Positions 9,036 to 17,217 of a stretch of 64,000 nt of DNA are shown piece by piece; position 1 is the stretch's first letter, and each line of letters opens with the position of its first letter. The position numbers and the translations under genes were made by a program. The stretch comes from Azospirillum sp. TSH64 (lineage in GTDB: Bacteria; Pseudomonadota; Alphaproteobacteria; Azospirillales; Azospirillaceae). The notes under the pieces are model-generated. The model was given only the letters and a program-made list of their open reading frames with translations. It ran no database searches and was not told the origin of the DNA. The DNA lies in NCBI RefSeq assembly GCF_003116035.1, contig NZ_LGQW01000015.1:2082902-2146901 (forward strand), read 5' to 3'.

Positions 9036-9551
9036 ATGTCACGAGAGAATGCCGGCAATGGCCACCCCACCGACAGGCTGATGGCGGTGGCGGGCCAGCT
9101 CACCAAGACCGGCCTTCGCGGTGGCGAAATGGGCGTCGCGGCGGCGCAGACCATCGGATACCGCACCGCGATGATGACCGCGGCGCTGTCGAACCCCATC
9201 GACTTCGCCAATCCGGAATTCATCCGCATGGGTGCTGAAAAGGTGGAGGCGGCAGTGGAAGCCTTCCACGCCGTCGCCACCGGCATCGGCGAGTTCGGAC
9301 AGGCCTGGATCACCATGATCACCAAGCAGACCCAGGCAGCCGCCACCACCATCGGCGGCCTCGCCAGTTGCAAGAACCCGGTGGAGATCATTGATGTCCA
9401 GCAGCGCCTGCTGGCGGATGTCGTCGATGCCGGCATCCATGCCAACCTGCGCCTGATCGAGGCGACGGCCTCCCTCGCCGCCGCCGGCATGAACCCCGCT
9501 TATCGCAAGGTGCGCGCCAACGCCCGCCGCCTTGCCCGCGAACAGGCCTGA
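9036..9551 (+). CDS. Phasin family protein
   Basis: This 171-residue, helix-rich, Ala-rich protein has the phasin pattern of amphipathic helices (FIRMGAEKVEAAVEAFHAVATGIGEFGQAWITMITKQTQAAATTIGGLASCKNPVEIIDVQQRLLADVVDAGI). The NPVEIIDVQQ segment is commonly seen in the phasin_2 family. Phasins coat polyhydroxyalkanoate granules and control their size and number. GAGAGG at 9022-9027 supports the ATG at 9036. It converges on the zinc exporter with only 4 bases between stop codons. A second phasin lies at 46562-46996; the two differ in sequence. Confidence 0.75.
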   Translation: MSRENAGNGHPTDRLMAVAGQLTKTGLRGGEMGVAAAQTIGYRTAMMTAALSNPIDFANPEFIRMGAEKVEAAVEAFHAVATGIGEFGQAWITMITKQTQAAATTIGGLASCKNPVEIIDVQQRLLADVVDAGIHANLRLIEATASLAAAGMNPAYRKVRANARRLAREQA

Positions 9552-9555
9552 CCGA

Positions 9556-10578
9556 TCAAACCACGTCCGCGGGAGCAAGACGGCAACAGCTGCCGTCATG
9601 CTCCACCTGGATGGTAGCGTGGCCGATGCCGAAGCGGTCCTTCAGCACCGTCGAGATGCCCAGCAGCAGCGCGTCGTCCTGCCCAATGCCTGGACGGACG
9701 AGATGGGCGGTCAGGGCGGTTTCGGTCGTGCTGATCGGCCATATGTGCAGGTCATGCACGGCGGTGACGCCGGGCAGTCCGGCCAGATAGCGCTCCACCC
9801 CCGTCCGGTCGACGCCGTCCGGCACCGCGCCCATCGCCAAGCGCACCGAATCGCGCAGCAATCCCCAGGTGCCGGCGACGATGACCAGGGCGATGAGGAT
9901 GCTGGTCACCGGATCCAGCCATAGCCAGCCGGTGAAGCGGATTGCCAGCGCCGCCACCACCACGCCCAGCGACACCGCCGCGTCGGCCGCCATGTGCAGA
10001 TAGGCACCGCGCAGGTTGATGTCTTGCTTCTGACCGCCCATGAACAGCCAGGCGGTCCAGCCATTGATGACGATGCCGACCGCCGCAACCACCATCACCG
10101 TCGTTTCCACGACCGGTTCCGGATCGGCAAGGCGGTTGACCGCCTCCAGCAGGATGGCGCCGACGGCGATCAGCAGGATCATGGCATTCAGCAGCGACGC
10201 CAGGATCGAGGCGTTGCCGAAGCCGTAAGTATAGCGTCCCTGCGGAATTCGCCGCCCGAGCCACACCGCTCCCCAGGCCAGGAGCAGTCCCATCACGTCG
10301 CTGAGATTGTGCCCGGCGTCGGCGATCAGGGCGGTGGAGTTGGCGATCAGTCCATAGACCGCCTCCACCACCACGAAGCCGATGTTCAGCAGCGCCCCAA
10401 CAGCGAAGGAGCGGTCGTAGCGCACCGGCCCGTGATGGTGTTGATGGCCGGCATGGCCGTGATCGGAAGGGCCGTGATCGGGATTGTCATGCCCTGCATG
10501 ATCATGGTCGAGGTTGGTCGAACCGCCGTGGGAATGGCCGTGCGGCATGATGATGGGTCCCGTCGTCGGATTGTGCAT
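9556..10578 (-). CDS. Cation diffusion facilitator family metal exporter (zinc/cobalt type)
   Basis: This 340-residue protein has six predicted transmembrane helices. CDF metal-site motifs are visible: HNLSD in helix II (ALIADAGHNLSDVMG) and HMAADAAVS in helix V, plus a C-terminal cytoplasmic domain (VHDLHIWPISTTETALTAHL). The first ~50 residues are very rich in His and Asp (HGHSHGG, HDHAGHDNPDHGPSDHGHAGHQHHHG), which probably buffers metal near the pore. CDF proteins exchange Zn2+ or Co2+ for protons. The start may be 10578 or the internal Met at 10548 (MPHGHSH). It diverges from an OsmC gene. No metal-responsive regulator is adjacent. Confidence 0.93.
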   Translation of the reverse strand: MHNPTTGPIIMPHGHSHGGSTNLDHDHAGHDNPDHGPSDHGHAGHQHHHGPVRYDRSFAVGALLNIGFVVVEAVYGLIANSTALIADAGHNLSDVMGLLLAWGAVWLGRRIPQGRYTYGFGNASILASLLNAMILLIAVGAILLEAVNRLADPEPVVETTVMVVAAVGIVINGWTAWLFMGGQKQDINLRGAYLHMAADAAVSLGVVVAALAIRFTGWLWLDPVTSILIALVIVAGTWGLLRDSVRLAMGAVPDGVDRTGVERYLAGLPGVTAVHDLHIWPISTTETALTAHLVRPGIGQDDALLLGISTVLKDRFGIGHATIQVEHDGSCCRLAPADVV

Positions 10579-10741
10579 CGCAGCGCACCGGAGTCTGGGC
10601 GCTCATGGTCCCTTGGACAAGCCCGACATGGAAGGCACGCCCCCTTGTACGGAACGGCGCAGCGCGCCTCTTGCGCAGATCCATCGCGGCGCCTAGCTTC
10701 GCGCGGTCACTCACGATCAACAGTGAACGAAGGAAATGGTC

Positions 10742-11161
10742 ATGAAGGCGCGCGTCACCTGGGTGGACGGCAAGATGTTCGTCGGCGAATCCGGCAGCGG
10801 CCATGCCGTGGTGATGGATGGCGCCGTCGAAGCCGGTGGCCGCAACGCCGGCATCCGGCCGATGGAAATGCTGCTGATCGGCATGGGCGGCTGCACTTGC
10901 TTCGACGTGGTGATGATCCTGGAAAAGGGCCGCCAGCAGATCACCGACTGCGTCGCCGCCATCGAAGCGGAGCGGGCGGAAACCGACCCGAAGGTCTTCA
11001 CCAAGATTCACGTCCACTTCACCGTGGCCGGCCGCAAGCTGGATCCGGCGAAGGTCGAGCGCGCCATCGCCCTGTCGGCGGAAAAATACTGCTCGGCTTC
11101 CATCATGCTGGGCCAGACCGCGGCCATCACCCACGACTTCGACGTGGTAGAGGCGCCGTAA
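10742..11161 (+). CDS. OsmC family protein (YhfA-like)
   Basis: This 139-residue protein has the OsmC fold pattern. The motif RPMEMLLIGMGGCTCFDVVMIL and the later AEKYCSASIMLG place the two redox cysteines (C51 or C53, and C117) as in the family. OsmC/Ohr proteins reduce organic hydroperoxides; the YhfA branch, which this resembles most (KYC-S-ML), has no settled substrate. ATG at 10742 is chosen over 10736 because the AGGA near 10731-10734 then has normal spacing. It stands alone between a divergent CDF gene and the YjbH gene. Confidence 0.88.
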   Translation: MKARVTWVDGKMFVGESGSGHAVVMDGAVEAGGRNAGIRPMEMLLIGMGGCTCFDVVMILEKGRQQITDCVAAIEAERAETDPKVFTKIHVHFTVAGRKLDPAKVERAIALSAEKYCSASIMLGQTAAITHDFDVVEAP

Positions 11162-11248
11162 CGAGGCGACTCAATAGCTTTTCAGTTGCATCCATACGCA
11201 TGACTCGCGAAGGATCGGACATCTGCTCCGAACTTTCGCGATCATCGC

Positions 11249-13321
11249 GTGCGCCCCTTCCTTATCGCTTTCCTTCTTTCAATGCTCACCTCCCCCGCTT
11301 TCGCCGGAGAGACAGGGGTCAGCCTGTCCGACTGGGGTGGGATCGGGCTGTTGCAGATGCCGAACGCCCGGATGGCGCCCGACGGGTCGATGAGCGGCGG
11401 GTTGACCGCGCTCGGCGATCTGCATCGCCATTACTCGATCTCGGCCCAGCTGCTGCCCTGGTTGGAGGTCACCGGCCGCAATAGCGCCTATCCCGGCTAT
11501 TACGGCCTCAGCGAACCCGGCCTGGACCTGAAACTCCGCCTGCGGCGGGAGGATGAGCATGGGCCGGCAGTCGTGGTCGGCGCACGCGACGTCACCGGCT
11601 CGGGGTTGGACCTGCCGGGCAAGGGCCGCTTCGCCGGCGAATACCTCGCCCTGTCGCGCCGCTGGTGGGATGTGGACCTGACGCTGGGCATGGGGTGGGG
11701 GACGCTGGGAGAGGCCGGCCAGCTGCGCAACCCGCTGCGTTTCCTGGGCGGCCGGTTCCGCCGTGACCGCGACCCCTCCGCCTGGCCGACAACCCGCGGC
11801 CCCAAGGCATGGTTCAGCGGCGAGCGGGTGGCGCTGTTCGGCGGTGCCGAGTGGCATTTGCCGGTCGACGGTCTGAGCCTGAAGCTGGAATCCTCCGGCG
11901 ACCGCTTCCGCGCCCAGCGGCAGGATGAACCGGGCTTCGATCCCGGCAGCCGCTACAGCGTGGGCCTGTCCTGGCGCCCCACCTCCTGGGCCGATCTGGG
12001 CGCGGCCTACGAGCAGGGACGCCGCTTGATGCTGCGGCTGTCGGTCCGCTTCGATCCGGCGGTGGATGCCGACAAGCCCGACCGCCCTCCCCCTACCATC
12101 GGCCCGCGCCCCTCCGCCGGATCGGCCTTGTCCGCCGATGCCATCGCCCTGGTGGCCCGCAGCCGCGGCCTTCCCGTCCGCTCGGCCCGGATCGAGGGAG
12201 AGCTGGCGACCCTGTGGCTCGACCCGGCCGGGAGCGGACGGATGCCGTTGGCACGCGAGGTCGGCGATGCCGCCCGCCTGCTTGCCGATCTCGCTCCGCC
12301 CGGAGTCGAACGGCTCCGCATCGTCACCGGCGCCACAGGTCTCGACGCGGCGGCCGTGACCTTGTTCCGCCGCGACCTTGAACGGGCCGCAAACCATCGC
12401 GGCAGCGCCGAGGAGATCTGGCAAACCACGCAACTTGCCCCGGCAGCCGAACCGCCGCCCGACTGGCGCCCCTCCCTCGATCTCTCGACCCGGCTTGTCG
12501 CCACCTTCGATCTGGCGGAGCTGGGAACGCCATTGGTCCAACGCACCCACACGGACGTGATGCTGCGGGCAGAGCCGATGCGCGGGCTGGTGCTGGGCGG
12601 CGGGCTGCGCATCAACGCGCCGAGCGATCTGCAACTGCTGGACACCAATGCCCTGCCGGCGGAACAGCCCGTGCGCAGCGATCTGCCGCGTTACGCCGAC
12701 CGTCGGATGTCGCTCGACCATGCCTATGGGGCTTGGCTCGCCCGCCCGGCGGATGGACTGACCACCCGGCTGTCCGCCGGCCATCTGGAGGAGATGTATG
12801 CCGGCATCGGTGCCGAGGCGCTGGTGCAGCCGCTCGCCGCCCGCTGGGCGCTGGGCCTCGACCTCAACCATGTGTGGAAGCGGCGGCCGGACAGCCTGCT
12901 CGGCTTCGACCGCACCGACGCCCGCGGCACCGGCCATGCCAGCGTCTATTGGGAATCGCCGGGGGCCGACACCACGACCGCGCTTCGGCTCGGCCGCTAT
13001 CTCGGCGGCGACTGGGGTGGCACGGTGGAGGTGATGCGCCGCTTCGACGGCGGCATCGGCCTGACCGCCCATGCCACCTGGACAGAAGGGCCGGACGGCG
13101 CGCAAAGCCGGTTCGGCGGAAGGATGGATTGGGGATTGGCGCTGGTGGTGCCCATCGCCGCTTCAGGCTGGCTTCCGGTCGGCGGCACGGTGGAGACGGC
13201 GGTGCGTACGCTGGGCCGCGATGCCGGGCAACGCCTGCAACAGCCGCTGCCGCTCTACGATCTCCGTGTGCCGGGAGGCGTCGGCCGCCTCGCCGGCACA
13301 TGGGCGCGACTGCTCAACTAG
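11249..13321 (+). CDS. YjbH domain outer-membrane exopolysaccharide biosynthesis protein
   Basis: This 690-residue exported protein has a signal peptide (MRPFLIAFLLSMLTSPAFA). It then has the start typical of YjbH/GfcD proteins, SDWGGIGLLQMPNARMAPDGSMSGGLT, with GRNSAYPGYYGLSEPGLDLKLRLRRE. The N- and C-terminal halves alternate in beta-strand style and probably form one or two outer-membrane barrels. A middle part (about 285-400) contains a soluble domain. In enterobacteria YjbH works with YjbE, F and G in capsule-like polysaccharide secretion; none of those partners is adjacent here. The start is GTG at 11249, giving a clean signal peptide. The end is 2 bases from the convergent secreted protein gene. 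The exact role in polysaccharide export is inferred. Confidence 0.85.
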   Translation: MRPFLIAFLLSMLTSPAFAGETGVSLSDWGGIGLLQMPNARMAPDGSMSGGLTALGDLHRHYSISAQLLPWLEVTGRNSAYPGYYGLSEPGLDLKLRLRREDEHGPAVVVGARDVTGSGLDLPGKGRFAGEYLALSRRWWDVDLTLGMGWGTLGEAGQLRNPLRFLGGRFRRDRDPSAWPTTRGPKAWFSGERVALFGGAEWHLPVDGLSLKLESSGDRFRAQRQDEPGFDPGSRYSVGLSWRPTSWADLGAAYEQGRRLMLRLSVRFDPAVDADKPDRPPPTIGPRPSAGSALSADAIALVARSRGLPVRSARIEGELATLWLDPAGSGRMPLAREVGDAARLLADLAPPGVERLRIVTGATGLDAAAVTLFRRDLERAANHRGSAEEIWQTTQLAPAAEPPPDWRPSLDLSTRLVATFDLAELGTPLVQRTHTDVMLRAEPMRGLVLGGGLRINAPSDLQLLDTNALPAEQPVRSDLPRYADRRMSLDHAYGAWLARPADGLTTRLSAGHLEEMYAGIGAEALVQPLAARWALGLDLNHVWKRRPDSLLGFDRTDARGTGHASVYWESPGADTTTALRLGRYLGGDWGGTVEVMRRFDGGIGLTAHATWTEGPDGAQSRFGGRMDWGLALVVPIAASGWLPVGGTVETAVRTLGRDAGQRLQQPLPLYDLRVPGGVGRLAGTWARLLN

Positions 13322-13322
13322 A

Positions 13323-13742
13323 TCAACGGATCGGCTTGCTGCCCGGTGTTACGACTGGATTGGCGGCCGGCGTCGTCGAGGAGTTGCGCGGGTCGAGCAC
13401 CACCGTCGTCCACTGCCCCTGCGGGGTCATTGCATTGGCGACATAGCGGTCCCCGTCCTTGCGGAAGTCGCGCACCGAGACATAGCCGGCGGCACTGAGT
13501 TGGTTGAGCAGCGTCGTCTGTTGCAGTTCGATCGGCTTCTGCCCCCGGCCGCGGCGTCCTGCGAGATCGGAAGAGCTTCCTCCCGCGGAGCCGGTCAGGC
13601 TGGAAAGATCGCTGCCGGTGCTGCCCGAATGGTTCTGGCTCGAATAGGTGGAATAGCTTTGCGAATAGGTCTGCTGCGCCATCGCCGCCGGAACCATAGC
13701 GACTGAGGCGGCCATTGCCGCCAGGATCAATCCGGTCTTCAT
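13323..13742 (-). CDS. Small secreted protein of unknown function
   Basis: This 139-residue protein has a clear signal peptide (MKTGLILAAMAASVAMVPAAMAQ). A Ser/Gly/Tyr-rich low-complexity stretch (QTYSQSYSTYSSQNHSGSTGSDL) follows. A compact C-terminal part (TTLLNQLSAAGYVSVRDFRKDGDRYVANAMTPQGQWTTVVLDP) resembles a single PepSY-like alpha-beta unit. Its tail is Pro/Thr-rich. It is convergent with the YjbH gene. Secretion to the periplasm is likely; nothing in the sequence gives a function. Confidence 0.7.
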   Translation of the reverse strand: MKTGLILAAMAASVAMVPAAMAQQTYSQSYSTYSSQNHSGSTGSDLSSLTGSAGGSSSDLAGRRGRGQKPIELQQTTLLNQLSAAGYVSVRDFRKDGDRYVANAMTPQGQWTTVVLDPRNSSTTPAANPVVTPGSKPIR

Positions 13743-14086
13743 CGGGTCCTCGCTCGTTGTCGTCCCCCATGGCCGGCGGGTGCCGGACCTCTCAGCAAAC
13801 GGAAACGCGCAGACAGCCCCGTTGTTGCATAAATGCCAGTCCGCACCAGCCCTGCGGCGCTACGATACTCCGGCCGATCAGATACAGGGAACATCGTGCC
13901 TACGGCGTTGTTCTGATCTTCGAATGCCGCCGCACCGGCTCTGCTTACCCTCACCCCGCCCCGACTTGCATGCCCAAGCAGAGGCCAGGAGATGGAGACG
14001 ACGGGACGGCGGATGCGGCCACGACTTGTCTCATGCGTGACGCCGGCGGTCCTTGGTGACTATTCGGCCGAGCGAGGGAGGGTATG
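13743..14086. other. Intergenic region between secreted-protein and DUF1328 genes
   Basis: The stretch holds the upstream regions of two divergent genes. Codon use of the short open frames inside it is not gene-like. I see no clear promoter or operator. The only regulatory element I can support is the ribosome-binding site GGAGG at 14077-14081 for the next gene. Confidence 0.5.
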
Positions 14087-14251
14087 ATGCTCTATTGGGC
14101 TCTCGTTTTCTTCGTCATCGCGCTAATCGCCGGCGCGCTCGGGTTCGGTGGAATTGCGTCGGCCAGCTCCGGTATCGCGCAAATCCTGTTCTTCCTGTTC
14201 CTGGTCCTGTTCGCCATCAGCCTGATCATGGGTCTGGTCCGGCGACGCTAG
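14087..14251 (+). CDS. DUF1328 (YtjA family) small membrane protein
   Basis: The product is 54 residues, [20 protein letters not shown] followed by [34 protein letters not shown]. This is an almost textbook DUF1328 sequence with two transmembrane helices separated by a Gly/Ser turn. Function is unknown; homologues are widespread in Proteobacteria and often linked with stress. GGAGG at 14077-14081 gives best spacing to the ATG at 14087 (another ATG is at 14084). A strong compound hairpin begins 12 bases after the stop codon. Confidence 0.92.
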   Translation: MLYWALVFFVIALIAGALGFGGIASASSGIAQILFFLFLVLFAISLIMGLVRRR

Positions 14252-14262
14252 GCAGGCTGCCG

Positions 14263-14316
14263 AACCGGCCGGCCTAAGGTTCCCGCGGTACGGAACCTCT
14301 TTCGGGCCGGCCGGTT
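14263..14316 (+). repeat. Compound perfect hairpin downstream of the DUF1328 gene
   Basis: AACCGGCCGGCC at 14263-14274 pairs perfectly with GGCCGGCCGGTT at 14305-14316. Nested inside, AGGTTCC at 14277-14283 pairs with GGAACCT at 14292-14298. The whole folds into a 12-plus-7 base-pair structure. There is no T run behind it, so it is not a standard terminator. It may protect the mRNA 3' end or be a remnant repeat. Confidence 0.7.
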
Positions 14317-14410
14317 GATCGCAGTGTCTCCTGAGGCTGCAAGACTTTCTCCTCCAGAGATGCCGTCGGTGCAGCTATGCCCCGACATCGTCTTGATCGT
14401 CCCCGCCTCC

Positions 14411-14444
14411 GGCGGCGTCCGTAAGGGCGCCGCCGTACTTTTTT
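14411..14444 (+). terminator. Intrinsic terminator
   Basis: GGCGGCG at 14411-14417 pairs with CGCCGCC at 14428-14434, and six T follow at 14439-14444. It is about 160 bases past the DUF1328 stop codon. It therefore ends either a long 3' UTR or a short non-coding transcript arising in between. Confidence 0.75.
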
Positions 14445-14504
14445 GCTTGCGGTCTTCCATCCACGGCCGACTGCGACGGACAGAAGACGGACAGACATGG
14501 AAAC

Positions 14505-14529
14505 GGGACGCCCGGCCACCGGGCGCCCC
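14505..14529 (-). terminator. Probable terminator of the ECF sigma factor gene
   Basis: Bases 14505-14515 pair with 14519-14529 through GACGCCCGG and CCGGGCGCC around a 3-base loop, with one mismatch. Read on the minus strand the stem is followed by GTTTCC, a weak T tract. The position, about 80 bases past the sigma factor stop codon, is suitable. Confidence 0.45.
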
Positions 14530-14607
14530 GCAGAAATCAACACATGCCGGAAGTTGACGAAGACGCGCCCGCCACGATCACGCGTTGGGCAATCAGGCGT
14601 CGGGCAA

Positions 14608-15480
14608 TCAGGCGTCAGCGGCGTCCGACGGGCTTTCCCCTTCCATCAGCAGGCGGAGGGCGCGGCGGCCGCGCGACAGGCGCGACTTTACCGTGCCGAT
14701 GGAAATGCCCAGGATGTCGGCCGCCTCGTTGTAGGAGATCCCTTCCAGCCCGATCAGCAGAACCACCTCGCGCTGCTCGTTCGGCAGCAGGGCCAGCGCC
14801 CGGCGGAGGTCGCGCAGCTCCATCCGCACAAACTGCGATCCCGGGGCGGCACCGATCGCGGCCTGCGCCTCCGCATCGATATCGACGACCGGCTGGCGGC
14901 GGCGCACACCGTTGATGTGCAGGTTGCGCAGGATGGTGAACAGCCAAGCCCGCAGGTTGGTGCCGGGGCGCCACAGATGCAGGCGCGACAGGGCGCGTTC
15001 AAGGCATTCCTGCACCAGATCGTCAGCCAGGGTGGCGTCGCGCACCATCGCACGGGCGAAGCGGCGCAGGCGCGGGATTTCCTCCTCGATCTGGCGGATC
15101 ACCGCCGGGTCGGGCGGTGCGTTGGGGTCGGGGCGGAAATCGTCCTCCGCAGCGGCCTGGACAACCGTGTCGGCGGTGTCGGCACGATCAACATCGGTAT
15201 CGACATCGGCCGGGGCTTCGTCGATTTCGGTGTTGGCTTCGGCCATCTCGGCCTCCGCATGGGCAGTCAAATGGGTCTCCATCCCGGCATCGGCTGTGTC
15301 TTGGTCAAGATATGTCGGCAGGCGGTCCGAACGGGTCCGGCCAACGGCCTCGGCGCCGAAGGGCACCGGCCCGGCCGGGACCAGCTGTCGGTGGCTCAAG
15401 GTGGTCGCGACGTGGTTCGCCATCGGTGAAACGATGCCTCCTTCAATGCCGTTCGCCACGGCTGCTCTCCGCGTCTTCAT
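14608..15480 (-). CDS. ECF-type RNA polymerase sigma factor with long acidic N-terminal extension
   Basis: The C-terminal part is a standard ECF sigma factor. Region 2 lies at about residues 134-196 (PRLRRFARAMVRDATLADDLVQECLERAL, RAWLFTILRNLHING). Region 4 lies at about 222-280 (LRRALALLPNEQREVVLLIGLEGISYNEAADILGISIGTVKSRLSRGRRAL). The order and wording resemble the EcfG-like and related alphaproteobacterial groups. Residues 1-130 are unusual, with a strongly acidic Ala/Asp/Glu/Thr stretch at about 66-120. The true start could be internal, for example Met20 at 15423, which has GGAGG upstream but at long spacing. No anti-sigma factor, NepR or PhyR gene is adjacent, so the controlling partner is elsewhere. 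Confidence 0.9.
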   Translation of the reverse strand: MKTRRAAVANGIEGGIVSPMANHVATTLSHRQLVPAGPVPFGAEAVGRTRSDRLPTYLDQDTADAGMETHLTAHAEAEMAEANTEIDEAPADVDTDVDRADTADTVVQAAAEDDFRPDPNAPPDPAVIRQIEEEIPRLRRFARAMVRDATLADDLVQECLERALSRLHLWRPGTNLRAWLFTILRNLHINGVRRRQPVVDIDAEAQAAIGAAPGSQFVRMELRDLRRALALLPNEQREVVLLIGLEGISYNEAADILGISIGTVKSRLSRGRRALRLLMEGESPSDAADA

Positions 15481-15993
15481 GCGGATGGCTTTGCCGGGGC
15501 CTCCGGCGCGACGGCCCCGGACAATGGATGGTCTCCGTCGTCCGGGGTCGTCGAATTCGCAGCCGATTATCTGGCCCGATCCGTACTTAATGAGCGCACA
15601 AAGGAGCTGCCAGTTGGGAAAAAGGCTAATGGGTCATACAATGGAGACAGCTAACCCCTAGAGTACCCCCGCTATCCCACACCAATCACCGTTAGGGCAT
15701 TGGCTTAAAACATGGTCGTTCGTTATTTCTCCAATTCGATTGGAGGACGCATGACCAACGCGAAAAGAAAAAGACCGACCGACAGCAGTCGATCGGCCTA
15801 TGTATTTTTTATTGGCGGCGCCACATCAACCTCTTACGGTGATGTATTCTCCGGCAGCCGGCCTTCCGTTTCGGCTTATGCCGCTATGCCTGGCACCCGG
15901 CCAATTGGGTGCGGCAGCGTCCTCCCTGAAAACTGTGCTTTTGACCTTTTGATGGTCTCCGAAAGCTCGAAGAAAATCATACAGGGGGGTCCG
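15481..15993. other. Long divergent intergenic region, partly AT-rich
   Basis: It contains the promoters for the sigma factor (minus) and the lytic transglycosylase (plus). Bases 15580-15830 are clearly less GC-rich than the surroundings. An ATG at 15751 with a strong GGAGG at 15742-15746 opens a frame that continues into the transglycosylase, but its codons (AGA, CGA, GTA, TTT TTT) are unlike local genes. An imperfect hairpin at about 15775-15796 (CCGACCGAC with GTCGATCGG) is followed by TATTTTTT, like a terminator inside that frame. I read the stretch as leader RNA rather than protein, without proof. Confidence 0.45.
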
Positions 15994-17016
15994 GTGGAAG
16001 ACCACACGAACCTTTGCGGTACACCGTCCGCGTTTCGCGCTTCATCACCCCTGCAGGGCAATGCCAGCCGGCGACCCCGCGGTGCGCGCATGTCGGCACT
16101 TGCCGCAGCGGTACTCCTGCCTTGCCTGCTGGCCTCGGCACCGGCCAGCGCCGGGATTGCAGAGAAAACCGTCGCCGCGCTGGAGGCGTTGGCCAATAAG
16201 GGCAGCGCGCGTGCCCAGTATGAACTGGCACAGCATTACGAACGTGCCGACGGGGTGAAGGCCGATCCGCGGCTGGCCTTATCGCTCTATTGCCGCGCTG
16301 CCCGCCAGGATTACTCCGATGCCGCGCTGATGGCCGGGCGCATGCACATGGCCGGCCTGGGCGGCGTGTCCAAGGACGCCGACCTCGGCCGTGCCTGGCT
16401 GCGCAAGGCCGCGGCACTGGGCAACGAGCAGGCGGAACGTCTGGTCGGAAGCGCCGGAGGCACGGTGAAGACGCCCGACCGCTGCGAGCCGCCCAATCTG
16501 CGCTGGGGCATCATCCGCAAGCCGCCGGCGGAAATCCGCGCGATGGTTCAGAAGATGGCGCCGACCTACGGCCTCGATCCCGATCTGGTACTCGCCGTCA
16601 TCGCGGTGGAATCCGGCTATCGCGTCGATGTCGTCTCGAACAAGAACGCCCAGGGGCTGATGCAGTTGATCCCGGAGACGGCGGAGCGCTTCGGCGTGTC
16701 CGACCCGTTCAATGCGGAACAGAACATGCGCGGCGGCATGAAGTACCTGCGCTGGCTGCTGGCCTACTTCAACGGCAACGTCGCCTATGCGCTGGCGGGC
16801 TACAACGCCGGCGAAGGCGCCGTGCTGCAATACAAGGGCATCCCGCCCTACCGCGAGACGCAGGATTACGTGACCAAGATCCGCGGGATCTACGCACAGA
16901 CCTATCACCCGTTCAACCGCGACATCGTACAGTCTGCCGGTCTCGTCAGCAGCGCGCGAGAGGAAGTGGCCGAGCTGTCGCTTTCGACCAAGGCGCGCAG
17001 CAGCGGAAAACGATGA
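15994..17016 (+). CDS. Sel1-repeat lytic transglycosylase (SLT domain)
   Basis: The exported protein has a signal segment MSALAAAVLLPCLLASAPASAG (residues 33-54 from the GTG start). Two Sel1-like repeats follow at about 68-150 (ALANKGSARAQYELAQHYERADGV, ALMAGRMHMAGLGGVSKD, AWLRKAAALGNEQAERLVG). The SLT domain is at about 180-310. The catalytic Glu is E206 in VIAVESGYR; NAQGLMQLIPETA, AYALAGYNAGEGAV and YRETQDYV are the other family boxes. It cleaves peptidoglycan glycan strands to 1,6-anhydro ends. Start choice is uncertain. GTG 15994 has AGGGGGG just upstream, ATG 16090 gives the shortest signal peptide, and ATG 15751 has the best ribosome site but unusual codons after it. Confidence 0.9.
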   Translation: MEDHTNLCGTPSAFRASSPLQGNASRRPRGARMSALAAAVLLPCLLASAPASAGIAEKTVAALEALANKGSARAQYELAQHYERADGVKADPRLALSLYCRAARQDYSDAALMAGRMHMAGLGGVSKDADLGRAWLRKAAALGNEQAERLVGSAGGTVKTPDRCEPPNLRWGIIRKPPAEIRAMVQKMAPTYGLDPDLVLAVIAVESGYRVDVVSNKNAQGLMQLIPETAERFGVSDPFNAEQNMRGGMKYLRWLLAYFNGNVAYALAGYNAGEGAVLQYKGIPPYRETQDYVTKIRGIYAQTYHPFNRDIVQSAGLVSSAREEVAELSLSTKARSSGKR

Positions 17017-17217
17017 GAACGGAAGATTGCGACTCGGAAAAATGCGACTCGGGCGACTCGGGCAGCGCTTGGTTAACACTTTGGTTATAAACTGACGATT
17101 ACCCTCGGGGAACGACGGATTTCGCAAGCGCTGGCGCCCTTCGGGACGCCTTCCCGCGTCACCCGCCAGTGTCTCACCCGCAACGTTTCATCCGAACGTT
17201 TCCCGAGGACCTGCCCG

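Larger units (their letters stand above)
14252..14607. other. Intergenic region between DUF1328 and ECF sigma genes
   Basis: It carries the compound hairpin and the two terminators listed separately. The roughly 90 bases at 14317-14410 show no gene-like codon use. They could be the body of a small RNA ending at 14444; there is no clear promoter to support this. Confidence 0.45.

Noticed and set aside
13885-13920. LexA-like site (AACATCG...GTTGTTC)
   Set aside because: The spacing does not match the alphaproteobacterial GTTC-N7-GTTC or the gamma-type box, and neither neighbour is a DNA-repair gene.
13739-14059. Short frames on both strands in the gap before DUF1328
   Set aside because: None has a ribosome site or gene-like codon bias.
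17041-17100. CtrA-like site around GGTTAACACTTTGGTTATAA
   Set aside because: TTAA and TTA-like halves are 8 rather than 7 bases apart and the second half is not TTAA, so it does not fit the TTAA-N7-TTAA consensus.
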